Origin: Massilia sp. BSC265
Lineage (GTDB): Bacteria; Pseudomonadota; Gammaproteobacteria; Burkholderiales; Burkholderiaceae_D
Assembly: GCF_000740675.1 (NCBI RefSeq)
Contig: NZ_JPXI01000010.1
Span: forward strand, 186,001-250,000
DNA length: 64,000 nt
Reading direction: 5' to 3'
The stretch's first letter is position 1. Each line of letters begins with the position of its first letter. Both the position numbers and the translations under genes were made by a program. The notes beneath the pieces are model-generated. The model saw nothing but the letters and a program-made list of their open reading frames with translations, ran no database searches and was not told the DNA's origin. Below, in pieces: positions 18,874 through 26,555 of the stretch.

Positions 18874-19635
18874 CTATTCGATCCGGTAGGCCCAGTAGTC
18901 CGGGTCTTCCTGCACCGCACGGAGCAGGCGCGCCGGCGGCAGTCCGGTCAGGGCGCGCGTCTCGCGCGTGAAGTGGGCCTGGTCGGCATAGCCGAGACTG
19001 GCCGCGAGCCCGGCCAGGTCGGTGTCCTCGCCCGTCCTGAGCCGCGCCAGCGCGTCTTCGATGCGCGCGAGTCGCTGCAGCTGGGCCGGTCCGAGGCCGG
19101 CCAGCGCGCGGCTGCGGCGCTGGCGCTGGCGCGGGCCGACGCCTGCCTCCTGTGCCTGCAGGGCGTGGCGTACGCCCTCCCAGCGCGGCGCCAGCCATTC
19201 CGTCATCCAGGCGAACTGCGCGTCCGGATCGCCGGCGCGTGCCGCCAGCTCAAGCGGCCACGCCTGCCACTCGGCCGGGAGCCAGTCCGCGGCCGCCTCG
19301 TCGCGGTCGCGCAGCAGCGCCGGCTCACAGCCGGTCAACAGGCGGAACGCGGGAGCATGGAAGATCGCGGTGATGCAGCGCAGCGGCGCCAGCGTGCTCG
19401 ATGCCACCGGGCGCGTACGCGGTCCGAAGATCAGCCAGTGCGGCGCGGCCGTGCCGTCGCCGTCGAGCAGTGCCACCGCGCCTTCGGTGATCAGGGTCAG
19501 TCCGCAGAAGGGCATCGCCGGGAAACGGTTGAGCCCTCCGGCGGCAGGATCCGGCGAATCGAGCTTCGATACGGCGACGAAGCCGCGCACCGCTTCGGCC
19601 AGCTCGCCTTCGGGCAAATACAGCTTGTGGAACAC
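18874..19635 (-). CDS. AraC-family transcriptional regulator, GTG start
   Basis: A 253-residue regulator. The N-terminal part (FPAMPFCGLTLITEGAVALL and LIFGPRTRPVASS) matches the sensor region common in DUF6597-type AraC proteins; the C-terminal 90 residues hold two HTH units, the second with LGYADQAHFTRETRALTGLPP, a standard AraC recognition-helix region. The start is GTG 19635 with GGAGG upstream. It may regulate the downstream glycosyltransferase on the same strand, but no target site is evident. Confidence 0.88.
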   Translation of the reverse strand: MFHKLYLPEGELAEAVRGFVAVSKLDSPDPAAGGLNRFPAMPFCGLTLITEGAVALLDGDGTAAPHWLIFGPRTRPVASSTLAPLRCITAIFHAPAFRLLTGCEPALLRDRDEAAADWLPAEWQAWPLELAARAGDPDAQFAWMTEWLAPRWEGVRHALQAQEAGVGPRQRQRRSRALAGLGPAQLQRLARIEDALARLRTGEDTDLAGLAASLGYADQAHFTRETRALTGLPPARLLRAVQEDPDYWAYRIE

Positions 19636-19892
19636 CGCGCCCCCCTCCTGTTATGGACGGCGCATATTGTACGCCGGACCGCCCATGCATCTGACGGCAT
19701 GATGGTGCACGGCCACCTGACCCTGCCCCGGGCCTGCCGGCGCACACCCTGCCTCTGCTTGCCATCGTCCATGGCGGCCCCTGGGGCCACGCCGGCGGCC
19801 AATGGCGCCCTGGCGCCTTGATCCGGCCCGCCGAACCGTTGCCGCTGAAACACACGGGGTGTAGACTTGCTGTTCACACTACGAGGCGCCCC

Positions 19893-20360
19893 ATGTCGAT
19901 TCGCACTGCACTCCGTCCTACCCTGCCCCTGCTGGCTGCCGCCCTTGCCCTTGCGGTAACGGTGGCCGGCTGCAAGCGTGCCGAACGCGAGGAACCGAAA
20001 CCGGCGCCCCCGGCCGCCGTCAAGGAAGCCCCGGCGCGTACCAAGGAACAGGCGATGACAGCCCTGCTTGCCGTACCGGAGCTGAAGGCCTGGTCGGATC
20101 AGATCGAGAAGCGGTCGAAGGGCAAGGCGCATGGCGCGGTGATCGAGGACGATCCGGTGCCGCGCGAGATCAACGGCAAGAAGTATTACCAGTTGAGCTT
20201 CGTGGAGAACCGCGCCGAGGACGTGCGCCGCCGCGAGAGCTTCCTCGTCTCCCAGCAGGGCGACGAGATCGTGGTGGAAGACGCCGAGACCGATACCCTC
20301 CTGAGCCTGCAGGAGTGGCGCCGCAACATCAAGCGCGTCGAGCTCAAGAGCGCTGACTGA
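19893..20360 (+). CDS. Putative lipoprotein, 155 aa
   Basis: No family recognised. The N-terminus is a lipoprotein signal peptide: basic start, hydrophobic stretch at residues 11-24, and a lipobox VAGC with Cys27. The mature part is charged: a Pro/Ala/Lys linker (residues 34-50), a helix, then INGKKYYQLSFVENRAEDVR and a beta-rich end (FLVSQQGDEIVVEDAETDT). It could be a small periplasmic binding or assembly factor. The gene overlaps the convergent 2H phosphoesterase by 17 bases. Confidence 0.75.
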   Translation: MSIRTALRPTLPLLAAALALAVTVAGCKRAEREEPKPAPPAAVKEAPARTKEQAMTALLAVPELKAWSDQIEKRSKGKAHGAVIEDDPVPREINGKKYYQLSFVENRAEDVRRRESFLVSQQGDEIVVEDAETDTLLSLQEWRRNIKRVELKSAD

Positions 20361-21075
20361 TTGCCCGGGCCGGCAGGCGCAGCACGTCCACCCGCTGCAA
20401 GGACGCGCTCGACATGTACCAGTCGTTGATCGCCAGTTCCAGCGCGTCCACGCGCATGCTGCCGAACGGCGCATTGCGCAACTCCTCGAGCATGGCCGCA
20501 AAGCGCGCCGGATGCCGCAATGCCGTGGCAAAGCGCAGCAGCGTCGAATGCGCCGTCACCAGCCGGTAACGCTGGTCCAATGACGCATCCAGGCCGCGCG
20601 CCCTCAGCTGGTCACGCAGGCGTCCGCGCAGGGTTTCCAGTGCACCGCCTTGCGGGTAGCCGCATGCCATGACGGCGCCGCGCGACAGCGTGATGCCCTC
20701 GAAACCGATTTCGAATGCCTCGATGCCCCCCACTGCCGCATGCACCGCTGCACGATAGGCATCGCGCTGCGCCAGCTGGGCGGCCGGGTTCTCGGTGACG
20801 GTGAACAGCGACAGGACGGTGAGGTGCATGTCCGCCGCAGGATGGCGGTACTGCCCCGGTTCGGCAGCCGCCAGGCGGTCGAGCAGCGCATCGAAACGCG
20901 CCGCCAAGGCCGGGCCGGGGCGCGCGATCAGGGTCAGGCCGCGGCGCGGGTCGGGCCCTGCCAGGACCCGCTCGTCGCGGTCGATGTCGCCGGCGGCGAT
21001 CGCGCCGTGGGCGCGCGTCCACATGGCGTCGTAATGGGCTTGCAGGCCGGCCGATCGGGAATCGCTTCTGCTCAT
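20344..21075 (-). CDS. 2H phosphoesterase / 2'-5' RNA ligase-like protein
   Basis: A protein of about 243 residues with the two H-x-T/S-x motifs of the 2H superfamily: HLTV in the first half and HSTL about 100 residues later, each within a beta-strand context (DMHLTVLSLF and VTAHSTLLRFA). These histidines hydrolyse or form 2',3'- or 2',5'-phosphodiesters in RNA or nucleotide substrates. Substrate unknown. ATG 21075 is used; a TTG six codons earlier is also possible, and neither has a good ribosome site. It follows glk-RpiR fusion 1 by 37 bases on the same strand and may be co-transcribed. Confidence 0.8.
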   Translation of the reverse strand: MSRSDSRSAGLQAHYDAMWTRAHGAIAAGDIDRDERVLAGPDPRRGLTLIARPGPALAARFDALLDRLAAAEPGQYRHPAADMHLTVLSLFTVTENPAAQLAQRDAYRAAVHAAVGGIEAFEIGFEGITLSRGAVMACGYPQGGALETLRGRLRDQLRARGLDASLDQRYRLVTAHSTLLRFATALRHPARFAAMLEELRNAPFGSMRVDALELAINDWYMSSASLQRVDVLRLPARAISQRS

Positions 21076-21112
21076 CCCTTTATTTTCGCTCAAACCGCGA
21101 ATGCGGTCGACA

Positions 21113-22993
21113 TCAGCTGTCCAGGTGCGAGATCAGCAGCCTGCGCGCGTCGTTCCCCTGCGCCGCATGTTCTCCGTTGTGCTGGCCATCCACGGAGATC
21201 CCCACCGCCAGGATGTCGATCAGGAGCAGCTGCAGGATGCGCGAGATCATCGACAGGAAGCTGGTGCTGTCCTCTGCATGGTCCACCGCCAGGCACACGG
21301 TCGCCTTGCGCGCCAGCGGCGACTGGCTGTTGCTGATGGCGATCACGTCGGCGCCAGCGGCGCGGGCGGTGTCCACCGCCGCCAGCAGCTCGGCGATGCT
21401 GCCCGAGTTGGATACCGCGATGACGACGTCGCCCGGCTGGAGCAGCTCGGCCGCCAGGCGGAAGAGGTGCGAGTCGCCATACAGCGAAGTGGGAATGCGG
21501 AAGCGGAAGAACTTGTGCTGCCCGTCCAGCGCCACCGCGCGCGAATTCCCCATCGCGAAGAACTCGACGCGGCGCGCCCGGCTCACCAGCTCGATGGCGC
21601 GGTCGAGCGCGCGCACGTCCAGCTGGTCGCGGAAGCGCAGGATCGCCGACACCGTGTTGTCGATCACCTTGGCCGACAGGTCGTGGGTGCTGTCGCTGAT
21701 GCGCACCTGGCTGTGGCGCACGGGAATCGAGCCGGTCAGGCTGCTCGCGAACTTGAGCTTGAAGTCGGCCAGGCCCTGGAAGCCGAGCGAGCGGCAGAAG
21801 CGGATCACGGTCGGCTGGCTCACGTCGGCCAGGCGTGCGATCTCGGCGATCGGCTCGTTCAGCACCAGGCGCGGCTGCTCCAGCACCAGGCTGGCGACGC
21901 GCTGCTCGGCCGGCGTGAGCTCATGGCGCAGCTGCAGGACCCGTTCCATCAGCGTGTTGGCCCCGCTGCGCCCACGCAGGTGTTCGGCGAGGATGGTCGC
22001 CACGCCGTGGAAGGCCGGGTAGGGCGTGGTGATGACGTAGGTCGGGATCTCGGCCAGGTAGCTTGAAAAGCGCCCCTTGGCTTCGAAGCGGGCGCGGAAG
22101 GGGGATTGTGCGAACCACTCGCCCATGCGCGGCACGATGCCCCCGCCGATGAAGATGCCGCCAAAGGCGCCCAGCGTCACCGCCAGGTTGGCGGCAGCCG
22201 CGCCCAGCATGCCGCAGAAGCATTCCAGGGTTTCCAGGCACAGCGGGTCCTGCTCGTCCAGCGCGCAGGCGATGATCTCGGCCGCCTTGCGCGGCGGCGC
22301 CTGCTCACCGACCAGGCCGTTGCGTCCGGCCAGCGCGCGGTAGATGATTTCCATGCCCGGCCCGGAGATCAGGCGCTCGTTCGAGACGTGCTGCCACTCC
22401 TTCCAGGCGGTCTGCAGGATGGCAAACTCGCGCTCGTCGCCCGGCGCGAAGTTGACGTGGCCGCCTTCGCTGCCGAGGGTGACGAAACCGTCGGCGGTCG
22501 GAATCACGCCGGACACGCCCAGGCCGGTGCCCGGTCCCAGCACGCCGATCACGGCGTTCGGCGCCGGGGCGCCCTGCCCCACCTGCATCAGGTCGCCCTG
22601 GGTCAGGCCGGGAATGGCCATGGCCAGCGCGGTGAAGTCGTTGACGATCAGGAGCGTCGTCAAGCCCAGCTCGCGCCGTACCGCGTCGGTGGAAAACTGC
22701 CAGTCGCGGTTGGTCATGCGGACGAAATCGCCGCTGATCGGGTTGGCCACGGCCAGCGCCGCGTGGTTCAAACGGATGTCGGCGTGGTCCTTCAGGTAGA
22801 AGCGCAGCAAGGACACGATGCCGTCGAAGTCCTCGCACAGCAGCACCCGTACGGCAGTGAACACGCCGGGTGCGGCCTGCAGCGCGAAGCGCGCGTGCGT
22901 CGCGCCGATGTCGGCCAGCAGGCGCGGCCCGTCGGCGAAGGCCATGCGTGCGGATTTTTCCGCGAAGCTTGCCGCTTCCTGCTGGCTGCCCAT
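21113..22993 (-). CDS. Glucokinase-RpiR/HexR fusion, copy 1
   Basis: A 626-residue bifunctional protein. Residues 1-335 are a ROK-unrelated bacterial glucokinase: phosphate motif LLADIGATHARF (25-36), VNDFTALAMA with catalytic Asp119, GPGTGLGV (153-160) and SEGGHVNFAP (175-184). Residues 345-626 are an RpiR-type regulator: HTH PIAEIARLADVSQPTVIRFC (381-400) and a SIS sugar-phosphate domain (from FFAMGNSRAV to about 590). Such glk-hexR fusions are known in Burkholderiales; HexR normally senses KDPG and controls glucose catabolism. TAATG overlap couples it to the upstream alpha-glucosidase, so maltodextrin hydrolysis and glucose phosphorylation are made together. A second copy is at 34162. Confidence 0.94.
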   Translation of the reverse strand: MGSQQEAASFAEKSARMAFADGPRLLADIGATHARFALQAAPGVFTAVRVLLCEDFDGIVSLLRFYLKDHADIRLNHAALAVANPISGDFVRMTNRDWQFSTDAVRRELGLTTLLIVNDFTALAMAIPGLTQGDLMQVGQGAPAPNAVIGVLGPGTGLGVSGVIPTADGFVTLGSEGGHVNFAPGDEREFAILQTAWKEWQHVSNERLISGPGMEIIYRALAGRNGLVGEQAPPRKAAEIIACALDEQDPLCLETLECFCGMLGAAAANLAVTLGAFGGIFIGGGIVPRMGEWFAQSPFRARFEAKGRFSSYLAEIPTYVITTPYPAFHGVATILAEHLRGRSGANTLMERVLQLRHELTPAEQRVASLVLEQPRLVLNEPIAEIARLADVSQPTVIRFCRSLGFQGLADFKLKFASSLTGSIPVRHSQVRISDSTHDLSAKVIDNTVSAILRFRDQLDVRALDRAIELVSRARRVEFFAMGNSRAVALDGQHKFFRFRIPTSLYGDSHLFRLAAELLQPGDVVIAVSNSGSIAELLAAVDTARAAGADVIAISNSQSPLARKATVCLAVDHAEDSTSFLSMISRILQLLLIDILAVGISVDGQHNGEHAAQGNDARRLLISHLDS

Positions 22994-24639
22994 TATTTGC
23001 CGGCGCCCGCTGCGATGCTGCCGAACCAGGCGCCGTACGGCGGCAGCGTAAGCCTCCCGCCGGCGGCTTGGCCCGGCAGGCCATGGGCATCAAGCTGCTG
23101 TGCGGCGGCACTGTCCGGCCAGTCGAAACGCACTTCGCGATCGGACAGGTTGAAGGCGGCCAGCACGCTGTCCATGCCATCGACCTCGCGACGCAGGGCC
23201 AGCACCGGTTCCGGCGCGTCGAAGAAAGCGATCTCGCCGCGGGTCAGTTGCGGCATCGTCTTGCGCCAGGCGATGAAGCGGCGCTGGAAGTTCAGCATCG
23301 AGTCCGGGTCCTGGTCCTGCCGTTCGACGCTGCTCGCCAGGTGCGGCCCGGCCACCGGCAGCCAGGGCGTGCCGGTGGTGAAGCCGGCGTTCGGCGCTTC
23401 GCTGGTCCAGGGCATCGGCGTGCGGCAGCCGTCGCGGCCCTTGAACTCGGGCCAGAAGGTGATGCCGTACGGGTCCTGCAGCAGTTCGAAAGGCACATCG
23501 GCCTCAGGCAGGGCCAGCTCGTCACCCTGGTACAGGCAGGGCGTGCCCTTGAGCGAGAGCTGCATTGCCAGCACCAGCTTGCCCAGGGCCGGGGTCGGGT
23601 TTTGTCCGCCCCAGCGGGTCATCACGCGGATGGCGTCGTGGTTGCCGACCGACCAGGAGGCCCAGCCGTCCTTGACGCGCTCCTTGAAGTCCTCGACCTG
23701 CTTGCGGATGTGGCTTGCGGTGAATTCCGGCGTGAGCAGGTTGAAACTGTAGGCCATGTGCAGCTTGTCGCCGCCTTCGGTGTATTCGGCCATCTGGGCC
23801 AGCGCGTCGTCCGAGCTGACTTCGCCGATCGAGACCGCACCGAACTCGTTGAGCTGCGCGCGCACGCGCTGCAGGAAGGCGATGTTCTCCGGCTGGGTCT
23901 TGTCGTGGATGTGGGCCTGCATGCCGTAGGGGTTGACGTCCGTGACGGTCGAGGTATCGCGCACCAGGGCCGGCGGGTTGCTGCGCAGCTGGCGATCGTG
24001 GAAGTGGAACACGCAGGCGTCCATGCGCACGCCGTCCACGCCGCGCTCGAGCCAGAAGCGCTGCGCATCCAGGTGGGCCTGCTGCACTTCCGGGTTGTGG
24101 AAGTTCAGCTGCGGCTGGCTGACCAGGAAGTTGTGCATGTAGTACTGCTTGCGGCGGGTATCCCACTGCCAGGCCGAGCCGCCGAACACCGACAGCCAGT
24201 TGTTCGGCGGGCAGCCGTCCGGCAGTGGGTCGGCCCACACGTACCAGTCCGACTTCGGATTGTCGCGGCTCTTGCGGCTCTCGACGAACCAGGGATGGGT
24301 GTCGGCGGTGTGCGACATTACCTGGTCGATCATGATTCTCAAGCCCAGGCTGTGCGCGCGGGCGACCAGCTTGTCGAAGTCGGCCAGGGTGCCGAACAGC
24401 GGGTCGACGTCGCAGTAGTCGGCGATGTCGTAGCCGAAGTCCTTCATCGGCGACTTGAAGAAGGGCGACAGCCAGACGATGTCCACGCCCAGGCTCGCGA
24501 TGTAGTCGAGCTTGTCGGTGATGCCCGCCAGGTCGCCCACGCCGTCGCCGTTGGTGTCGAGGTAGCTGCGCGGATAGACCTGGTAGATGATGGCTTCTTT
24601 CCACCAGTTCGGATTGTCGGTCGTCGAGATCTGGGTCAT
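22993..24639 (-). CDS. GH13 alpha-glucosidase (oligo-glucosidase), cytoplasmic
   Basis: A 548-residue enzyme without signal peptide that splits maltose or malto-oligosaccharides to glucose. The four GH13 regions are intact: DQVMSHT (105-111), GVRMDACV with nucleophile Asp207, SIGEVSSD with acid/base Glu273, and VGNHD with Asp335. The SHTADTHPWF variant of region I is typical of the oligo-1,6/alpha-glucosidase branch, as in Xanthomonas. ATG 24639 is chosen over an upstream start that adds 12 residues not like the family. First gene of an operon with glk-RpiR; divergent from the POT transporter. Confidence 0.93.
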   Translation of the reverse strand: MTQISTTDNPNWWKEAIIYQVYPRSYLDTNGDGVGDLAGITDKLDYIASLGVDIVWLSPFFKSPMKDFGYDIADYCDVDPLFGTLADFDKLVARAHSLGLRIMIDQVMSHTADTHPWFVESRKSRDNPKSDWYVWADPLPDGCPPNNWLSVFGGSAWQWDTRRKQYYMHNFLVSQPQLNFHNPEVQQAHLDAQRFWLERGVDGVRMDACVFHFHDRQLRSNPPALVRDTSTVTDVNPYGMQAHIHDKTQPENIAFLQRVRAQLNEFGAVSIGEVSSDDALAQMAEYTEGGDKLHMAYSFNLLTPEFTASHIRKQVEDFKERVKDGWASWSVGNHDAIRVMTRWGGQNPTPALGKLVLAMQLSLKGTPCLYQGDELALPEADVPFELLQDPYGITFWPEFKGRDGCRTPMPWTSEAPNAGFTTGTPWLPVAGPHLASSVERQDQDPDSMLNFQRRFIAWRKTMPQLTRGEIAFFDAPEPVLALRREVDGMDSVLAAFNLSDREVRFDWPDSAAAQQLDAHGLPGQAAGGRLTLPPYGAWFGSIAAGAGK

Positions 24640-24761
24640 GGCTGGCTCGTCAGGAAGGATCGGAATTCTAGGCAATATACAGGATGAGCTAGAACTTTAC
24701 AATTGGTCAATGCGAGCAAGTCGATGATCATATTCGTTTAGATTCAATCACTTAGCATAAA

Positions 24762-24779
24762 TTGCCATTTATGTGGCAA
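24762..24779. promoter_or_regulatory. Palindrome TTGCCA-N6-TGGCAA
   Basis: A perfect 6-bp inverted repeat with a six-base spacer in the 261-base AT-richer gap between the alpha-glucosidase operon and the POT gene. The symmetry and placement suggest an operator; its regulator is unknown. Confidence 0.45.
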
Positions 24780-24787
24780 GACAAGAA

Positions 24788-24802
24788 AGTAGCTAAACTA
24801 CG
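24788..24802. promoter_or_regulatory. Candidate HexR-like/maltodextrin operator (weak match)
   Basis: AGTAGCTAAACTACG fits TGTAGT-N3-ACTACA at 9 of 12 fixed positions and keeps the GTAG-N5-CTAC core. It lies between the divergent alpha-glucosidase and POT genes, 9 bases right of the other palindrome. Better copies occur at 52846, 53102 and 43538. Confidence 0.4.
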
Positions 24803-24900
24803 CGTCATTTGTATCTGTTATGTTTCGCATCCATATTTTTATTGCAAAGTAACTCAGCCTCGGCATAGGATCGCGTCTGTTTCGATTTTTCGAGGAAGCC

Positions 24901-26490
24901 ATGACTTCTCCAGTCAGTGAAGCCAAGAGTGAAGTAAAGAGCAGCGGACGCATGCCGCGCCAGATTCCCTATATCATCGCCAACGAAGGCTGCGAGCGTT
25001 TCAGCTTCTACGGGATGCGCAACATCCTGACGCCTTTCCTGATCTCGACGCTGCTGCTGTTCGTGGCCCAGGACCAGCGCGCCAGCGAAGCCAAGCACGT
25101 GTTCCACACCTTCATGATGGGCGTGTACTTCTTTCCGCTGCTGGGCGGCTGGCTGGCCGACCGCTATTACGGCAAGTACAACACCATCTTCTGGTTCAGC
25201 CTGGTCTATTGCGCCGGCCACGCCTGCCTGGCCATTTTCGAGCACAGCGTCAACGGTTTTTATTTCGGGCTGTTCCTGATCGCCTTCGGCTCGGGGGGCA
25301 TCAAGCCGCTGGTGGCCTCCTTCGTGGGCGACCAGTTCGACAAGACCAACAAGGACAAGGCGAAGATCGTGTTCGACGCCTTCTACTGGATCATCAACTT
25401 CGGCTCCTTCTTTGCCTCGCTCCTGATGCCGGTCCTCCTGCGCGACTACGGTCCCTCGGTCGCCTTCGGCGTTCCGGGCATCCTGATGTTCATCGCCACC
25501 ATGGTCCTGTGGAGCGGCAAGAAGAAGTACGTGCATGTGCCGCCCGCGCCCGCCAACCCGCATTCCTTCCTGCACGTGGTGCGTACCGCCGTGCTGGCAA
25601 CCCAGCCGGGCGCCGGCCGTCCCGGCCTGTTCGTTGCTGCTGCCGGCGTGCTGGGCGCACTGGCAGCGCTGGCAATGACGCCGAGCTGGGGCTTCGTCAT
25701 CGCGGCCTGTACCGCCCTGGTGCTGCTGCTGGCCTGCGTCGGCATCGGCGCCTCGATGCAGCTGGACCGCGCCCGCGGCATCCACCCCGATGACGCCGTG
25801 GACGGCGTGCGCGCCGTGCTGCGCATCCTGATCGTGTTCGGCCTGGTGACGCCGTTCTGGTCGCTGTTCGACCAGAAGGCGTCGACCTGGATCGTGCAGG
25901 CCAATACGATGTCCACCGAAGTCAGCCTGCTGGGCTGGACCTTCGAAGTCATTCCGGCCCAGATGCAGGCCCTGAACCCGCTGCTGGTGATGCTGCTCAT
26001 CCCGTTCAACAACCTGGTGCTGTTCCCGCTGCTGAACAGGATGGGCCTGGTGCCGACCGCCCTGCGCCGCATGACCGCCGGCATCGCCTTCTCGGCGCTG
26101 GCCTGGATCGTGGTCGGCAACCTGCAGGTGCAGCTCGACGCGGGCGACACGGTGTCGATCGCATGGCAGATCCTGCCCTATGCCCTGCTGACCCTGGGCG
26201 AGGTGCTGGTCTCGGCCACCGGCCTCGAGTTCGCCTACAGCCAGGCCCCTGCATCGATGAAAGGCGTGATCATGGCGCTGTGGTATCTCGCCGTCACCGT
26301 CGGCAACCTGTGGGTCCTGATCGTGAACGCAGGCGTGAAGAACGAGGCGGTGATCGCGCATATCGAAAACTCCGGTGTGGGCGTGATCGCCTTCCAGATG
26401 TACTTCTTCGCCGCATTCGCCTTGCTGGCGGCGCTGGCCTTCGGCCTGTACGCCAAGCGCTACAAGATGGTCGACCACTACCGCGCCTGA
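24901..26490 (+). CDS. POT/PTR-family proton-coupled transporter
   Basis: A 529-residue major-facilitator protein with about 14 hydrophobic helices. The proton-coupled oligopeptide signature ExxERFxFYG is at 29-38 (NEGCERFSFYGMRN), and GSGGIKPLVASFVGDQF matches the second POT motif. Family members import di- and tripeptides with protons. Location is odd: it is divergent from the alpha-glucosidase-glucokinase operon and followed by pullulanase, so either it supplies peptides during starch growth or its substrate differs. A GAGGA ribosome site precedes it. Confidence 0.92.
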   Translation: MTSPVSEAKSEVKSSGRMPRQIPYIIANEGCERFSFYGMRNILTPFLISTLLLFVAQDQRASEAKHVFHTFMMGVYFFPLLGGWLADRYYGKYNTIFWFSLVYCAGHACLAIFEHSVNGFYFGLFLIAFGSGGIKPLVASFVGDQFDKTNKDKAKIVFDAFYWIINFGSFFASLLMPVLLRDYGPSVAFGVPGILMFIATMVLWSGKKKYVHVPPAPANPHSFLHVVRTAVLATQPGAGRPGLFVAAAGVLGALAALAMTPSWGFVIAACTALVLLLACVGIGASMQLDRARGIHPDDAVDGVRAVLRILIVFGLVTPFWSLFDQKASTWIVQANTMSTEVSLLGWTFEVIPAQMQALNPLLVMLLIPFNNLVLFPLLNRMGLVPTALRRMTAGIAFSALAWIVVGNLQVQLDAGDTVSIAWQILPYALLTLGEVLVSATGLEFAYSQAPASMKGVIMALWYLAVTVGNLWVLIVNAGVKNEAVIAHIENSGVGVIAFQMYFFAAFALLAALAFGLYAKRYKMVDHYRA

Positions 26491-26503
26491 CGCGGCGCCT
26501 CGT

Positions 26504-26534
26504 GGGCGGGCGCTTTTCCTGCGCCCGCCCTGTT
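26504..26534 (+). terminator. Hairpin between POT gene and pullulanase
   Basis: GGGCGGGCGC (26504-26513) and GCGCCCGCCC (26521-26530) form a perfect 10-bp stem with a TTTTCCT loop, followed by TGTTTC. The weak T-run suggests partial termination or attenuation, leaving a fraction of transcripts to read into pullulanase 26 bases on. Confidence 0.65.
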
Positions 26535-26555
26535 TCATCCCACTTCCTCGCCACG

